DNA from: Thelephora terrestris | Lineage: Eukaryota > Basidiomycota > Agaricomycetes > Thelephorales > Thelephoraceae | Assembly: GCA_015956445.1 (NCBI GenBank) | Contig: WIUZ02000003.1 | Coordinates: 1,736,001 to 1,800,000 of the forward strand | Direction: 5' to 3' | DNA length: 64,000 bases | Shown here: positions 33,068 through 45,941 of the stretch, in pieces | How positions within the stretch are numbered: position 1 is the stretch's first letter | How the letters are laid out: each line of letters starts with the position of its first letter | The notes under the pieces: generated by a model | The model's input: only the letters and a program-made list of their open reading frames with translations | Told to the model about the DNA's origin: nothing | Databases searched by the model: none | Made by a program: the position numbers and the translations under genes

Positions 33068-34195
33068 GGGATACGAGCGTTGCGAGGGAGGTGAACAAGC
33101 GGCGATGGCAGAACGAGGGTCTCATATAAACGCAACGGGAGGGCTGTTCAAGAATACACTCTGGGAACATTTTTTTCGGCGTGCCACTCGACCCTGCTAG
33201 GACCTGTATTCTATCTTTCATGTCGCCTCATCTATGTCTGCGATCAGACCGGAATTGAGTGAGTGCAGCCGCTAGCGGTGGAGACACCGTGTAGACTCTG
33301 TTGCACTTACGATCAAATAAACCCCCGCAAGCTTCTTATCTCCATCACTCAGTCCCACGATCGCGGGTTTCAAGGAACAGAGAATTAGGCGCATTCGACC
33401 GACTCGGGATCTCTCGACCGCAACAGACGCCAGGCAGACGCGGAACCCGTGACGAAGTCTCCGACAAGCCATCCAGAACTTGACGTCAGAAAGCCTAAAA
33501 GCTGAAGATACACCGCTGGGTTTGTCTGCGTACACTCACGCGTGCTACGGAGTCCTGCGAAGAGTAGCATTAGAAAGAGAGGACGATGGAGCTCGCGGAG
33601 TTCTATGTGGGTCATTTATGATCGGGAGTATCCGAGATCACAGCTGTTCCGGGCCGAGGCATGTGTTGTAATACTAATACTCTGAAATGAGATGTCGAGT
33701 CTCCCGGGGCACTATGCAACATTTACACCGATATATGGCGCAGCATGCTATTTAACGAATGGAATGAACTACAAAGTAGTAGGCTCAGCTGTGATCGAAG
33801 ATGTCTAAGGAACTATCCAAGAGTTCCGTGGATTCCGCAGATGAATAAAGCAACAAACGCCGTAAGGGATCGAAGTCTTGAAGCCGTCGCACGCTCATGG
33901 TCTGAGGCGCACAGTGCTTGGTGACTAATCCCATTGAGGTACAAAGAACGCCGGGCGCACCGCGATTCAAGCATTCATCTGCTGTATACCGTCATGGGAA
34001 GACTCGATCTAGTGAGCGAGCGGGATGGGGCATGTCGTGAGGTGAGTTTCGCGCCAGTCGCACGCGGCCTTTTTTGACTGTGAACTTGAAAGAATGATCG
34101 GAATGCGGGGAGGAAGCATCGAAACTTGCCAAAGATCAACGCGTTACATTGAAATCATCCGTCACCAATACAATTTACATCGGCCAGATCACCGC
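33068..34195. other. Spacer between DUF6533 copies D and E
   Basis: Short overlapping open frames on both strands (for example 33272-33535 on -). No family motif, repeat or RNA gene was recognised. Confidence 0.4.
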
Positions 34196-35981
34196 CTACG
34201 ACACAGGATACACATCAAGCACTATAGAGTCTTCCCTCCCATTGGTAGCGCTCCGTTGGTGGAAAAATCTAATGCTCTGGAGATTGGTTACGTGCTTTGC
34301 CGGTTCCCCGATGTGCCAATCCCCACGTTGTGGATCTGCTGCTTTCCTCAACGAGAGCATTGTGCGCGAAATCATCACCGGGAGATATCTAAAACCAGTC
34401 ATCGGTCGTTTGAATGAGTGGACCCAACGTGGAACTTACGCGGCATTGCCGCTGGTCATAGTGATGAATGCGTAATGAGCGCAATCGTGTTCGGGTCAGG
34501 TCAAGGGTGACTTACGGAGCGGGTAGAAGTTGGATCGATTCCTAAGAGAAACCCATTGGATATCGTTAGAAATCGACCTCAGAACAAGCAACCGCACTTA
34601 CCCTCCCAAGTGTCAGAGTCAACATGAGTACGAAGTGAGAGGTGAATATCACTAGAAAATACCACGTCGCATCCTTCACGATGACTCCCATTATCCTCGG
34701 CACCTTGATTCCGGGAGTCTTCGACGTCGCTGCTAAGAATATGATCAACGAGAATGTGAGGAATTCTGATTTATGAGCAGGGTCAGTACCATATCGGCTA
34801 AGTTTGGAATAATTCCAGCGCACCGTAGAAGAGTGAGATGCCTATACACGTGATCTCTATAGGTCTATGCCGGGTGAATACACATACGCGATATGCGTCA
34901 AGGGGTATTTGTAGGACAGGTAGGGCTACGGCACGGGTGTCACCGTGACGCAGGAGGTCGATGTGCTGGGTGAGGGCAGACTTTGCGAAAGAAGGACTTA
35001 GCATTGCTTACCTCCCCCTCTCCCCGCAACAATTACCCAAATTGTCCCAAACACGAGCTGGACAATAGTAATGATCCCAAACCCAACCGTGATAGGAATG
35101 CTCTTCACCGTCACGGCGTATATCCTGCGACAAAATTCTTAAGGTCAACTCGGAGCCGTTGAGTAACAAAAGGGTTTCGAACCTGAGCATCAACGTCACC
35201 TGTACGAAGAGGGTGCAGACGATGCCCACGAACAGGGGGTACCACACGGTCCTTTCACACCTATTTTCACGGGGACGTAAGGAATGTGATGGCATCGAGG
35301 CACAGAAATCGGAATTCTTACACCTGCATCAAACCAACGTCGTAGCCCCGCCGTGAACAAAAGTGTTACATGGCCCGGGTTGGACAAGACTTACCTCCAT
35401 GTTGGGGTGAAGACTATAGGACGCTAGTTTGGCCGACAATGTCAACATAACCATTGAAGATAAGCGACGGCGGAAAGTACTGACTTTTGAGCAACCAAAA
35501 TTGATATGTCATTGGAAAGTATCTATTCTGCAACCTTCAGTTAGGCGGAGGGCGACCCCAAGATGAACAGACAAGACTGACGACAACGAAAAGCCAAAAT
35601 GCTGCCGAAAAATCAGCAGAGGACGTGTGATTCACTCCAAGCGGTTTGCGTACCCCATGATTTCTTCGCGGACCAGGCATAATTTATCTTTAAAAGCCCC
35701 GTCTCAGTGTGGCCCGAGGGAATGCCACAAGAATGAGCTCAACAAACCTCGTCCGCCAGGGTCAACAGATAGTCATAAAAAAGGATCGTGCAGGTTGCCA
35801 ACGCGTAGTACTGAGGACGGATGTTGATTAGCAAAACTAGTACTCTAGGAATTCAGGAAAAGATACCTTGATTGCGGTACTAACGTGTACTTTCGCTTTG
35901 AATATGGAAGGAGATGGGTATCTGATATGGGACTCACATATCGTGCCCCACCTCGATAACCAAGTCCAATTCAGAGGCCAT
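34196..35981 (-). CDS. DUF6533-type multi-pass membrane protein, copy E
   Basis: Starts MASELDLVIEVGHDM at the ATG complementary to 35979-35981, then GTGAGT. Exon 2 reads YYALATCTILFYDYLLTLADE without its last residue, and exon 3 INYAWSAKKSWG. Exon 4 is FWLFVVVSLVCSSW and exon 5 NRYFPMTYQFWLLKS. Next are CERTVWYPLFVGIVCTLFVQ and YAVTVKSIPITVGFGIIT, then DATWYFLVIFTSHFVLMLTL and VMISRTMLSLRKAA. It ends DVYPVS at 34196. This is the clearest example of the exon pattern shared by the whole array: eight or nine exons with introns near 50 bp, placed between hydrophobic segments. Confidence 0.76.
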
Positions 35982-38900
35982 AAGAAATCTGCGTCGCGAG
36001 TGAATAAGCGGAACGAACGACGGCGGAGGGAGGGAATATTCAGCCCAACATTACCAAAGAACAGCTTAAGAACCCCGTCCAGGTATGCCTGACATGTTAC
36101 TTCGGGTTCCGCGACCCATGTCTCAGGGTTAAGTCAACGCCTGCCGCATTCATGCTGGGATCCTACAAGCATCGCCCCCTATTGCAGTGCCCTCTCGTAA
36201 ATTTGAACTTGTGGTCATTCCCCCTAGGCCTTACCATCAGATAATCATTTCCCCGATCACAGGGCTAGTGAGGACTTTGGGAGGTGTTAGGCCACAAGAG
36301 TTTTGATGAATTCAGCTCGAGAAACTAGGTGTCATTGCCAGGGCTCTCAACCACTATCAGAACCTCTCAAAGCAGTCGGACTAGATCTGAACGACCGTTC
36401 AGGACCCGAGGTGGTAAAGGAGCCTGAAAACGTAGAGAACCTGTGCACCTGTTTATATCAGCGTGTGATGACTCTAACACCTGGAGGGCGCTTCCGAAAA
36501 GGGAAGGCAGGACCTCCCAGGCTTCGTTCAAGAACGGGACTGTCCGGGGTGATGATTCGAGGAGCGAACAAGATTTGTGGTTCATCATGATCCCGAGGAA
36601 CGCTGTGCCTTTTGGGGGTGGGGTGCAAGAATGATTCAATGTCAAGTGACAGAACAGAATAGGAGCTTGATGGGCGCTGATCTCGAACAGGATAAGAATT
36701 GGCTAGAAAATCTGTAATGCTGCACCCGAAGGGGGGTTCAAGGGGTCATCAATGGCTTTTATTCTTTGTTGAAACGGTACAGGGTAGGTCGGAAGTGTAT
36801 GGTCTGGGTTCGGGGTGACCCGCGCACCATAGAGGAGGGAAACCATGGTCGCCGTGGTCTCGAGGGTTCTATCAGCAGACGATTCATGGGCCATGCACGC
36901 CAATTCACCATGACCTGATCGAGGTAAACAAGTGCGGAATGCCCGCGAGCCAGCTTCCAGTTCAGTTTTGTAGACACCGATCAGAACGGGATGGGCGGCG
37001 GGCGCGACCAGGCGTTCACGCCCATTGGCGGTCCGGAACCCGGAAAGGACGCAAAGCTGGATGTCATGAGATCCCTGCATGGCCATACGGTAGAGTCGTA
37101 TCACTTCGGAGTACCCTAGTCGCAAATGCACGAGACGACTGTTTACGGGACGGGATGAATTCTCTAAATGAACGGGTCAGGGGAGGCAAAAAATCAGGGA
37201 CGGTGGAACCCGATTCACCAGTAGTGGCTCAGGGTATGCCTAGAACGCGGAGAGATCTTCCCCATGTCGTCCACCAAATAGTTGGTGTTGATCCTTAAAC
37301 CGCGCGGAGGCGGTGGTACTATAGGTAAAGCACGGAGTTCCACTTAATGCTGCAAGGGAAGGGATACGCTCCGGCTGAATCCCTGCATCGGCTAGTGTAG
37401 AGCTGGTAGTAATCGCCGTCGTGTCACCCCAACCGCCAGCGCCGCAAGGAGTTATGGAAGAAAGGGACTTGCACAGGTGATGGCATCTAGATGAATCAAC
37501 ACTGGCCAAAGTCTATTCGAGCGATGCATACCGTGCTCACAGCTCCAGATGTCTGACCACACCAAGGGCACTCCCGCGGTCGCTCCCTTGTAATTGTGCT
37601 TTCCACGGTCGGATTACTGGAGCGTTGAGCGAAACGTCCGCGCCCCTGGGAGGGAAGTACAGTAGGTTGGGTCAACCGTTTGGGCCATAATTAGCGGAGA
37701 CATACCGAACATTGAAGAGGCTTCATAATCTGTTGAGTTCCGTCACGGGGAGAGCGAGCATTCCTGACAGAAGAGATTGGCGATGCGATAGCTGGGACAG
37801 ATGACGCAAGGCTGATGCAACGGCGGAGAGCAACAAGACACTAGGAGTCACCGGTCAACGTCTTAGACATTGGGAAATCGTGATATCTGCGCGTAGATCA
37901 GTGACCGACTCTACGTGTTCGTCGGATTTGAACTTGTCGCATCAAAGTGCCTGGAATGTCAACTTACTCCCAACCGGGGAATGAGGCCTTGAGGAAGCAG
38001 AGAATCAGAACACGAGTGACACCGAGGGAAGGACTGGAAGGACCAAGAAATGAGAGTGTAAGCAACCCTTTTGTGCCGCTCGTGACGGTTGGAAGCCGAG
38101 AACAAGGGGCGAACTAACGTCTGTGGCAGGTACGCGTGTTCCCAGCAACGAGGACCGAGGGGTACCTTCCAATGTATTTATGTGCTCACCTCAGCTGACT
38201 CCCAGGGAAACTGCCTGGCGTTCGTAAATGCGCTTCCCTTCTCTTCTCGTATTTGACTAAGTATCCGCGACTTGCCGAGCTGTGGGACCCACATGTCAAA
38301 CGAACATCTCTGCCGAGGGGATGGAGATCGGCGCTGAGGAAACCTCAACTCCTTGGGCCAAATCACAGCCGCGGGCCACGTTCTAAACCTCAGGGAAGAA
38401 TGTAAAAGGGCGATGTCCCCATTAGGACGCGCGTGTGGATGAGCACAATAGTAAGTTGTGGGTGGAGGGTTCAGCCACAGCTCCAACCGTCGGAATAGGG
38501 ATCTAGTGAAAAGAGTTTAAGCGACAGTACAACGGGTCCTTTGATGTGGAAACGTACATATGTCATACGGTGCATCTCCTGTCGTGTTGGCGGTCTTCCA
38601 CGTCGCTTCAGTGTCGGATGAACCACTCGCGTTCGACCTCCCGACTAGCAGGTCGTCCGTGGCAAAGCGTATCAACTTCCACGTCGATTTGGGCTCGGCC
38701 AAGCGTCGGTTCGGTCAGGAGGAACTGATTGAAGGGCGAGACCTCCTTCCGCGATTTTCTTTGCGAATCCTTACAATATGCTCCGCTTGAGCTTCACAAA
38801 CTGATCGCTTGTTACGCTCGTCCGGCGAGGGGTGACAAGATAATGAAAGGGTAGAACAGCAAGACAGCGCAGACGCGTTCAATGGACGTGTTCAATGTGG

Positions 38901-39866
38901 GCCACTGCAGACTGGCGTGGGCAAGACTCGCGGCCGCGACGAAAAGCGGGTGGACTGGACACGGGCGTGGCAGGCATCATGAGTGACTTATGGTGACCGT
39001 CCCAGCGACGAGGAGGACCAGGGAATGTCTTCGAGTGGATTTACACACCTGAGTTGATGTTGATGCCTAGGGATGGTGTTCATAGATGTGCTCTCTTTTT
39101 TGCCCGTTGCCCGGAACAGTGGCTGCGATTTTTAACTCGGAGGATCGGAGAAAACCGCCGATTAGCCTGGCTTGATCGAATTTCGGTGGATTTGCCGAGC
39201 TTGCTCTCTGCTTCAAACTCATTCCACCAACTATCCCGCCCTTCGCTTGCGATCCATCGAGCTCCCCCAAGCCCCCGACAAGCTATAACATCCTTTCGAG
39301 ACCACCCATGTGTCCTGGCCTCTCGAAGCTACTTGCGGATGAACCAAACGAACCATCTTCATCTTGGATTGCCAGACGTGATGTTTTCCACGTCGCTACG
39401 GTGAACGATACTTCTGGCACAGGACTTCTAGGACCCCCCTCGAATCATGTTGTTGAACATTGAACTCTTTGATTGTCTCGGACGCGTCGCGTGCGCGCTC
39501 CTCGCGCTGCATAGAGTTGCCATCGCTTGATCACTTCCTGGTTTGGCTGGCTTCCTGCGTATCCTAAGTACTCCTGTTCCGTCTGTCATCCCAAATTTTA
39601 CATACACGTTCCGGTATCTGATTCCCCTAGTACCAGGGTCAACTCCTGAAATTTGTCTATATCTTCCAGATTGTAGCGGGAGTCATAACCATTCCGAACG
39701 CGTCCACAATCAACTCTAGCATCTTTGGGACAATCCTTAGCCCGGCTGGGTCTCATTCAGTGTATTCTAACGCCCATCCCCGCGTACAAAAACCTGACCT
39801 GCAGGACTCCGATGGTCCACCGACACCCTCGCGCTTCGTTCTACCACGTTTCTAGACCCCGACGCA
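35982..39866. other. 3.9-kb gene-poor stretch
   Basis: No gene was recognised. Open frames such as 36703-37131 on - (142 codons) and 38178-38486 on - lack known motifs and exon context. No long repeat or RNA gene was noticed. It separates the minus-strand DUF6533 copies from copy F on +. Confidence 0.45.
36703..37131 (-). CDS. Unrecognised 142-codon open frame
   Basis: Begins MHLRLGYSEVIRLYRMAMQG and ends SGAALQIF. It is longer than most chance frames here, and its middle has ETTATMVSLLYGARV, which resembles a helix-turn of some P450s. No haem loop or ExxR motif is present and no flanking exon was found. It could be a fragment of a dead gene or chance. Confidence 0.2.
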   Translation of the reverse strand: MHLRLGYSEVIRLYRMAMQGSHDIQLCVLSGFRTANGRERLVAPAAHPVLIGVYKTELEAGSRAFRTCLPRSGHGELACMAHESSADRTLETTATMVSLLYGARVTPNPDHTLPTYPVPFQQRIKAIDDPLNPPSGAALQIF

Positions 39867-41581
39867 ATGCCCTCTATTGTGGCGTTACAAACCCTGATCG
39901 ATGCTGGATTTGACATGTGCGTCCTACATCCACACGATCTTTCGCGAACCTCCGGTTGATTTTACGCTGACAGCATGACCATCAAGGTTTGTGGTACGGT
40001 CGGATGTTTCGTGCAGTCGCTGAGACGAGTTCAAGTATTATGTTGTCGCTGGAATGACGTTGTTGTTCTTTGACTACCTCCTGACACTTCCGGACGAGGT
40101 GTGTTACACCTAGTTTCGGTGTCAACGACTACTGATTTATGCCGATGCTACGTAGATCCGCTATGCTTGGAGAGGAAGGAAACCATGGAGTAAGTCGAAC
40201 ACCCTGTGGTTCCACCCCGTCGACCTACTAACGACCGCTTAGCTTTCTATCCCTTTCTTTTGGTGAATCCGATGAACCTAATCTACACGCGATTGCACAT
40301 TGACCGTCAAGGGTGTCTCTTAGAACAGATATCTCCCAGTCCTGTACGAAATCTGGGTAGTTTTCGTTGTCTGGTGGCCTGGCTTGACCGATGAGGTGTG
40401 TATTTATGTCGAATGAGGTGTTCACTCAATTCATGGTATTTCGCAACATTAGATGTGCGCAGTTTCGTTTCCTACTCGAGTCGTTCATCACATCACGACC
40501 CTGACATCCCTCCCGCCTGGTGTAGGTGTAATCACACCGCCTGGATGGACATCGCCATCTTCGTTTTCCTCACACTGATGGCTCAGATGTTTCTAACTTT
40601 GAGGTCGGTTCATATATTTCAATCCTTACCATCAGTGATTCATTTGCCTGTTTTCAGGATATACGCATTGACGATGAAGAATAAGATGATAATGGCATTC
40701 TTTTCGGGAGTGACCATATCTCAACTGGCACTTGGCATATACCTTACTTTTCTTGGTGCGACCAACCCGGGTGGGTATTCTTTACTACTCTACATCCGTC
40801 TACTGCTTTTGATGGTGGATTTATGGTCCTCGGTGATTTCTGCAAACAGCGGTTGTATCGTCCTCAATTCCGCTGGACGCTTTCCGACTTTGCTCATTCG
40901 AAATACACCGCCTCCTCGGAATCGGGTATGCCTCCATCTCTATATTCTTTGGTAAGCTCGCCCACGCTCCCACGCGATACCGCCCCTTGGAGCCTCACGC
41001 AGTTTCAGACTTGGCCGCTTTCTCCCTCATCATCGGTTTCGGTCGCAGGACTGGTTTGAACGCCAACTCGGTGGCTATGTCACGACCAAGTTTGGTGCAC
41101 ACGATCGTGCACGATGCCACCGTTTACTTTTTCTTCGTCTTCACATCACAAATAATTTTCTTATTGACCCTCATCTTTGGAAGGGTAGGAGCCTCCTCTG
41201 TCGCCATCGGGTTTATTTCTGTTGTTGACCCCTTTTCCGTAGCCCATTATCCAGGTCCTTCCCGCGATTGGGACCGACGTCTTCTTACCGATAATGATCG
41301 CACGCCTGATGCTTTCCCTCAAAAAGGCTGCAACCGTTGATGACGGTTGGTCGTTCTCGGAGATTACGACCGTTCGTCGCTTGGGGGAACTGCGGTTCGC
41401 GAGAGACCAGAGCGGCGATCACACGCGGTCTTCGGTTGATGAAGGTTGGGCTAGAAATATATCTCGGATGCCGAGAAGGGGGGGTCCGCACCAGGTCACG
41501 GCAGATACCTATGAGGAGATCGGAATGGAGATCACGGAAAGTTGGGAGGAACCCAGTCTCTCTCGGGGTCAGCTTGAGTAG
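39867..41581 (+). CDS. DUF6533-type multi-pass membrane protein, copy F
   Basis: The only family member on +. It starts MPSIVALQTLIDAGFDM at 39867. Exons then read YYVVAGMTLLFFDYLLTLPDE without its last residue, IRYAWRGRKPWS, FYPFLLVNPMNLI, RYLPVLYEIWVVFVVWW and CNHTAWMDIAIFVFLTLMAQ. These are followed by IYALTMKNKMIMAFFSGV, DATVYFFFVFTSQIIFLLTL, and IMIARLMLSLKKAA with a polar tail of about 75 residues ending SLSRGQLE at 41581. It is the most diverged copy, with the same exon plan and about seven hydrophobic segments. Its stop lies about 400 bp left of the KDZ transposon end. All exons traced are open. Confidence 0.77.
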
Positions 41582-41981
41582 GGACACACTTGCGTTTTCA
41601 TGGGAGTTCGGCTTGTCCAGGAGTGCGTTGCTGCTGGGGGTCCCAACTGCGACCATGTACCTTGGCGACTGCCCGTAGGGCTAGGTTAGACAATAAAGAT
41701 AAAACAGACAACCTTCAGGCAGACTCTGAGGTAAATGGTACACCCAACGACATACGTCTGGTCCAGGGGCATCCAAGCCATCACCTGCTTTCCCTCCTCC
41801 TCCCACCATCCCGGGCTCTCACTATCCGCCAAGCCATGTCTGCTCGAGATCATGGAGGATTCGTGATTTCCTTTCATTTCAATATAACGGCCGACTCACG
41901 TTCGCTTTCACAGCAAAATGGACGAAGGGAACGATTCGAATGGCAGCACGAAACGAATGCGATACGTTCCATCGCGGTTTT
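41582..41981. other. Left flank of the KDZ transposon
   Basis: Short spacer between copy F and the element. A frame starting MDEGNDSNGSTKRMRYVPSR at 41918 runs into the terminal repeat and ends there by chance. It could be the first exon of an interrupted gene, but no continuation was found on the right flank (51071 on). Confidence 0.35.
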
Positions 41982-42307
41982 CACCTCGTTCTCACGCAAT
42001 TGCCGCCTCCGTAGGGGTGCTACGGTGTAAGAGGGTGCACCCTAACGAGGCAAATTCCCGATCAAGCCTCCCACCAGCGGTTTCACCGCCAAAAACCCCC
42101 ATTATGGTATCCACCTTTTATCCTTTTTTGTAAAACGTTCCCAGTTACTGCAAGGTCCATAGAGCCGAACCACACGTGACACATTCTCTGGAATCACCCG
42201 CAAGAACGAACCAGTGGGACTTGCCGGCCGAGAGGGATAGAGGTCGGTGACGTAGCGCGTCAGATTCCAGTCGCGTTACAACGCACTGAGTGGGCTATAC
42301 ACGCGTA
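41982..42307 (+). repeat. Left terminal inverted repeat of the KDZ element
   Basis: Starts CACCTCGTTCTCACGCAATT and ends GGGCTATACACGCGTA. Its reverse complement recurs at 50744-51070 with scattered single-base differences and one more diverged patch near 42180-42200. Very long repeats of this kind are known for KDZ elements. Confidence 0.93.
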
Positions 42308-42642
42308 TTCATTAGATTATGCATTATTTTGCTTCGCTAGCATCTTAGATTAATATACATATGATCTAAAGCCCCCCACAAAGTTCACAAACCATTTGCC
42401 TCGTATTCGGCACTGAAATCCCCTCGGGTGTTTTGTTTTGTAGGCCCTCGTCTTTTTCTCATGCACTCAGACAGTTCCTACGTATTACCAACGGAAAGGA
42501 ATCGAAAGCACTGCTTGCATGAGCATCTGTGCTCGCTGTGCCATGTGATGATGGCGCCTTGCATCGATCGCGTGTTTTCTCACACCTAACCCCTCCCATT
42601 TTGACACGCTTTGACACGTCGCTCTTTCCCTCTCGTCCCCAC
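42308..42642. promoter_or_regulatory. Probable transposase promoter region
   Basis: 335 bp between the left repeat and the transposase start. AT-rich at first (TTAGATTATGCATTATTTTG), then a pyrimidine-rich part just before the start codon, as is common in fungal promoters. No specific site can be proven. Confidence 0.4.
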
Positions 42643-45600
42643 TATGCCCAGGTATGTGGTGAAGAGGTCTTATACGATTTCGCGTGCGGTGTACACTTCG
42701 CAGCCATCGGGATCAAGGTTCATTAGCAATGGGCCATCTGTACGACACGGTATGGCTGATATGGCTGCTGAGCGAGCATGGAGCGAAAGGAGGCACCTTG
42801 AGCAGATCTCAAGTACGTATCCTGCCGAACCGTAACAGTTCGGACACTGACTACGACCAGTGCTTACTCCGAGCGAGAAAAAAGCGATGGCGGACCTTGA
42901 AGGCAACCTGCCCGCTGATAGCCCTGATCAAGATGACGACGTGTCCGATGCGATTGACGTGGAACACCTACGAGATTGTACCAAAGGAGATGAAGCATTT
43001 GTTGAGGAGCTTCAAGAATCGCTGCGCCCATTGCAAGTTCTACCGTGCATGTGCGCTACTCCGCTGACTTTCTGTCCAGCACTAGATTCCGGCGCGATGA
43101 GCGGACTTGGAGGCACCGCCTCGATAACCTCCACCAGAGCTGGGAACCCCTCATTGACAGTATGGCAGACGCCTACCTTCGTTGGAAGTATCCGGACGAC
43201 CTCGACCCGAACAAATCCCTGTTAAATCCGAGCGAAACCAAGGATCCACTCCCTCCTTCACAATCCTCGCTCCCAACGAATGACTTCACAACAACAGCCG
43301 AGGTTGAGATCCTCGTCATCGATCTCTACACCTTATCAACGTCAGTCAAAGTTTCCTGTGCAGGGGATCAAACCACCGCATCGACACTCGCTGGTCTCGG
43401 ATTCATTGGGAATGCACCGTTCCGTCCCTCAGTTGCAGTATCCATCAAGACACTCGAACTTTATCGAGTACTACGTCGGCGAAAACCATCGTTTAGCGTT
43501 GAAGCGTTTGTCAAGGTTGTGTCTGACCTTTATATGGTATGCATTTTGTCCGTCATATGTCGCTTACACTCATTCCGTGATAGGTGCCATATCGCCCCAA
43601 ATACCGCCGCTGGTTTTCGAATGCATTTGACGCATATCTAGAAGTCATCAGGGTCGTTGACAAGCGTGTCAAGGTAGCCCTCGGCCATGATGGTCCCAAC
43701 TGGCGGGTACTGAATGCCTGCCCTGCATGCTCCTACGAGGTATGTGCCTGCTTGCATATCACTCTGACGCACGGTTAATCTTTTGCAGTTGGAAGATGAG
43801 CCCGACCTTCTATTTCGGCGGATGTTTGCTCTTGACGGCAATGACTCCTTGAAGAGAATCGCGAGAATTGGTTCTCGAGACGTTGGTGACACACGGTGCT
43901 TTATTGACAGTGACTATTACATTCCAGCTGAAGAGGTGAATGAATGGGCAAGGGACGCCGGATCAGCACTTTCAGCAGATGCGGCCAGTGACGACGAGGA
44001 CAATATTGAAGGCGACATCACGGAACGGGGCACAAATGGTGGCGCTGACCCTGGTCCTTGTGCCAACAATTGGAAGGCCGCACAATCGGACTCGAAGAAG
44101 CGGGTGTGGGGTATATTTGCAGAAACTGGCCTCTTTGCGAGTGCCTGCCGTCACGGCTTTATCTTATGGATTACGGATATGATCCGGAGTGGCGAACAGT
44201 AAGTTTTAATATTGATTGATCGACGGCGTCTCACTATTGTCTTATCTTTAACTAGGGCCAAGTATCCACTCGCGGTGACAGCTAGGGCTCTACGCACCCT
44301 TGGCCCTCGCCTATTGATTGGATATGACATCGGTTGTGTCTTCCAGAAGACGATTTCTTCAAGTACACTTGGAGCCCAGTTTGCCGAGTCAAAGTCTCGC
44401 TGTTGCGTCAACGCGTTTCACGGATACTCCCACAATTTTGCCTGCCAAACTCAAAACCACCCCAACATCATTGACGGAGTGGGGATCGAGGATCTCGAGA
44501 CAATGGAACGGATTTTCAGCTCATCCAATCAAGTTGCCGGTGTTACTCGATACGCATCAGCCTACCACCGCCGCGTATTCATTGATATGTTCTTCCAACA
44601 GTGGGACGATGACAAGTACCGGAACCTGGCTTCAATGCTGTTCAACAACTACCGGCAGGCACTGTCTATTATCGAGGACGAAGGGACTGCTGTTGAGGAA
44701 GCTATGCATGCGTTGGGGATTTCGTCGACTGATCTTGAGACTTGGCATCGCGAACAGGTTTCATTCTTTGAGACCGTTGGTGAAGAGTCGCCGTGGGATA
44801 TCCATGCAATGGCGTACGTCGAGCTCCTTCAGGAGCTCAATTCCACTGAGTAAGTCTTAATTACATAAGTCGACGGTTGTTGCTGATATCCCATAGGTCC
44901 CAGGCTGATGCTTCGTTGACGCGGTTCCTCAACGCCATTCCCACCGATTATCATTTCAGTCTTCCTAGTCAGGCCTTGGCAAAGTCATCGACATACACAT
45001 CCGACCTCTCGAAAACACGCCGTCTGGAAACCGAGCGACGCTATGCGCGTGAACGATACGACAGGGTCCTCCACCAGGTTCTCGAGCTCGAAGATCACAT
45101 GGGAATCGACAATCGCTGGACTCCAGTCACCCCGGAGTATGTCGAGACGGTTCGCTACATCTCTGAACGACGGTACCACCAAGCCCTCAACAACCTCCAA
45201 CGTCTTGTGACACAACGATTATTTGAGCTACACAGACTCAACTTGAGTGGCGTTGGTTGGTCGTTTACCTTCTCTATATCTTCTTGGGCTGAGATCAGGT
45301 CAGGTTACAAAGCCCGTACACATCTCGCAAAGTCCTTGCAAACGCGGTGCAAGGCAATTCGCAGCGCAACGGAGGCTTATAATCGTGCCGCACAGGCTCT
45401 CAACCCCCCTCGCCCACCGCTCGACTGGGCGCAGGTCTCACGATACAGCTTCTTGGAGGAGTTCAGTCTTTTGCGCAACACCCGACGTGACATCACCAAA
45501 GCACCGTGGGCCGATCCAGTCATTCGCGAAACCATCAAAAAGTTCTTTCGTGTTCGCCGTGCACGTGAAGAGATCGAGCGGTGCAACGTCGAGGTTCGCC

Positions 45601-45941
45601 GTCTCTTCACGTCCATCTATGATGAAACTCGTCGACAACACGCCACCCTGGAGGAACTCGCCAGACAGAATAGTCCCATCTTCGGAGCCGTGAAGCAACA
45701 TTCTACTCGCCGCGCACATGTGAACGCTCTACTCCTGGCCCAGATCCAGCAGGTCTTCAACCTCAATGGATTCACTGGTGACAGAACATTAGGGCACAGG
45801 AAGGGTTGTCAAGTTGTTCGAGAGGATGGAGAACTGGGTAGGCACGACCACGTAGATGACGACGAGGCAGAGGGAGAAGACGCAGACGACGTCGAGCATG
45901 ATCAAATCAACAGTATTCTAGATTTCGTTACAAGTTTGTAG
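42643..45941 (+). CDS. KDZ-family transposase with CxC zinc cluster
   Basis: Cuts and joins the element ends. Start ATG at 42643 (MPRYVVKRSYTISRAVYTSQ). Short introns follow each of the first exons. The N-terminal half has a cysteine cluster of the CxC type (LNACPACSYE). It is followed by LFALDGNDSLKRI-like sequence (here MFALDGNDSLKRI), CANNWKAA, and FAETGLFASACRHGFIL. The RNase-H-like core has LLIGYDIGCVFQ (likely first catalytic Asp), CVNAFHGYSHNFACQ, and LETMERIFSSSNQVAGVTRY (likely catalytic Glu). A long helical tail with an acidic end (HDHVDDDEAEGEDADD) closes the protein at TAG 45939-45941. The exons from 44256 on are large and open, and the whole chain is uninterrupted. About 950 residues, usual for the family. 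Confidence 0.9.
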
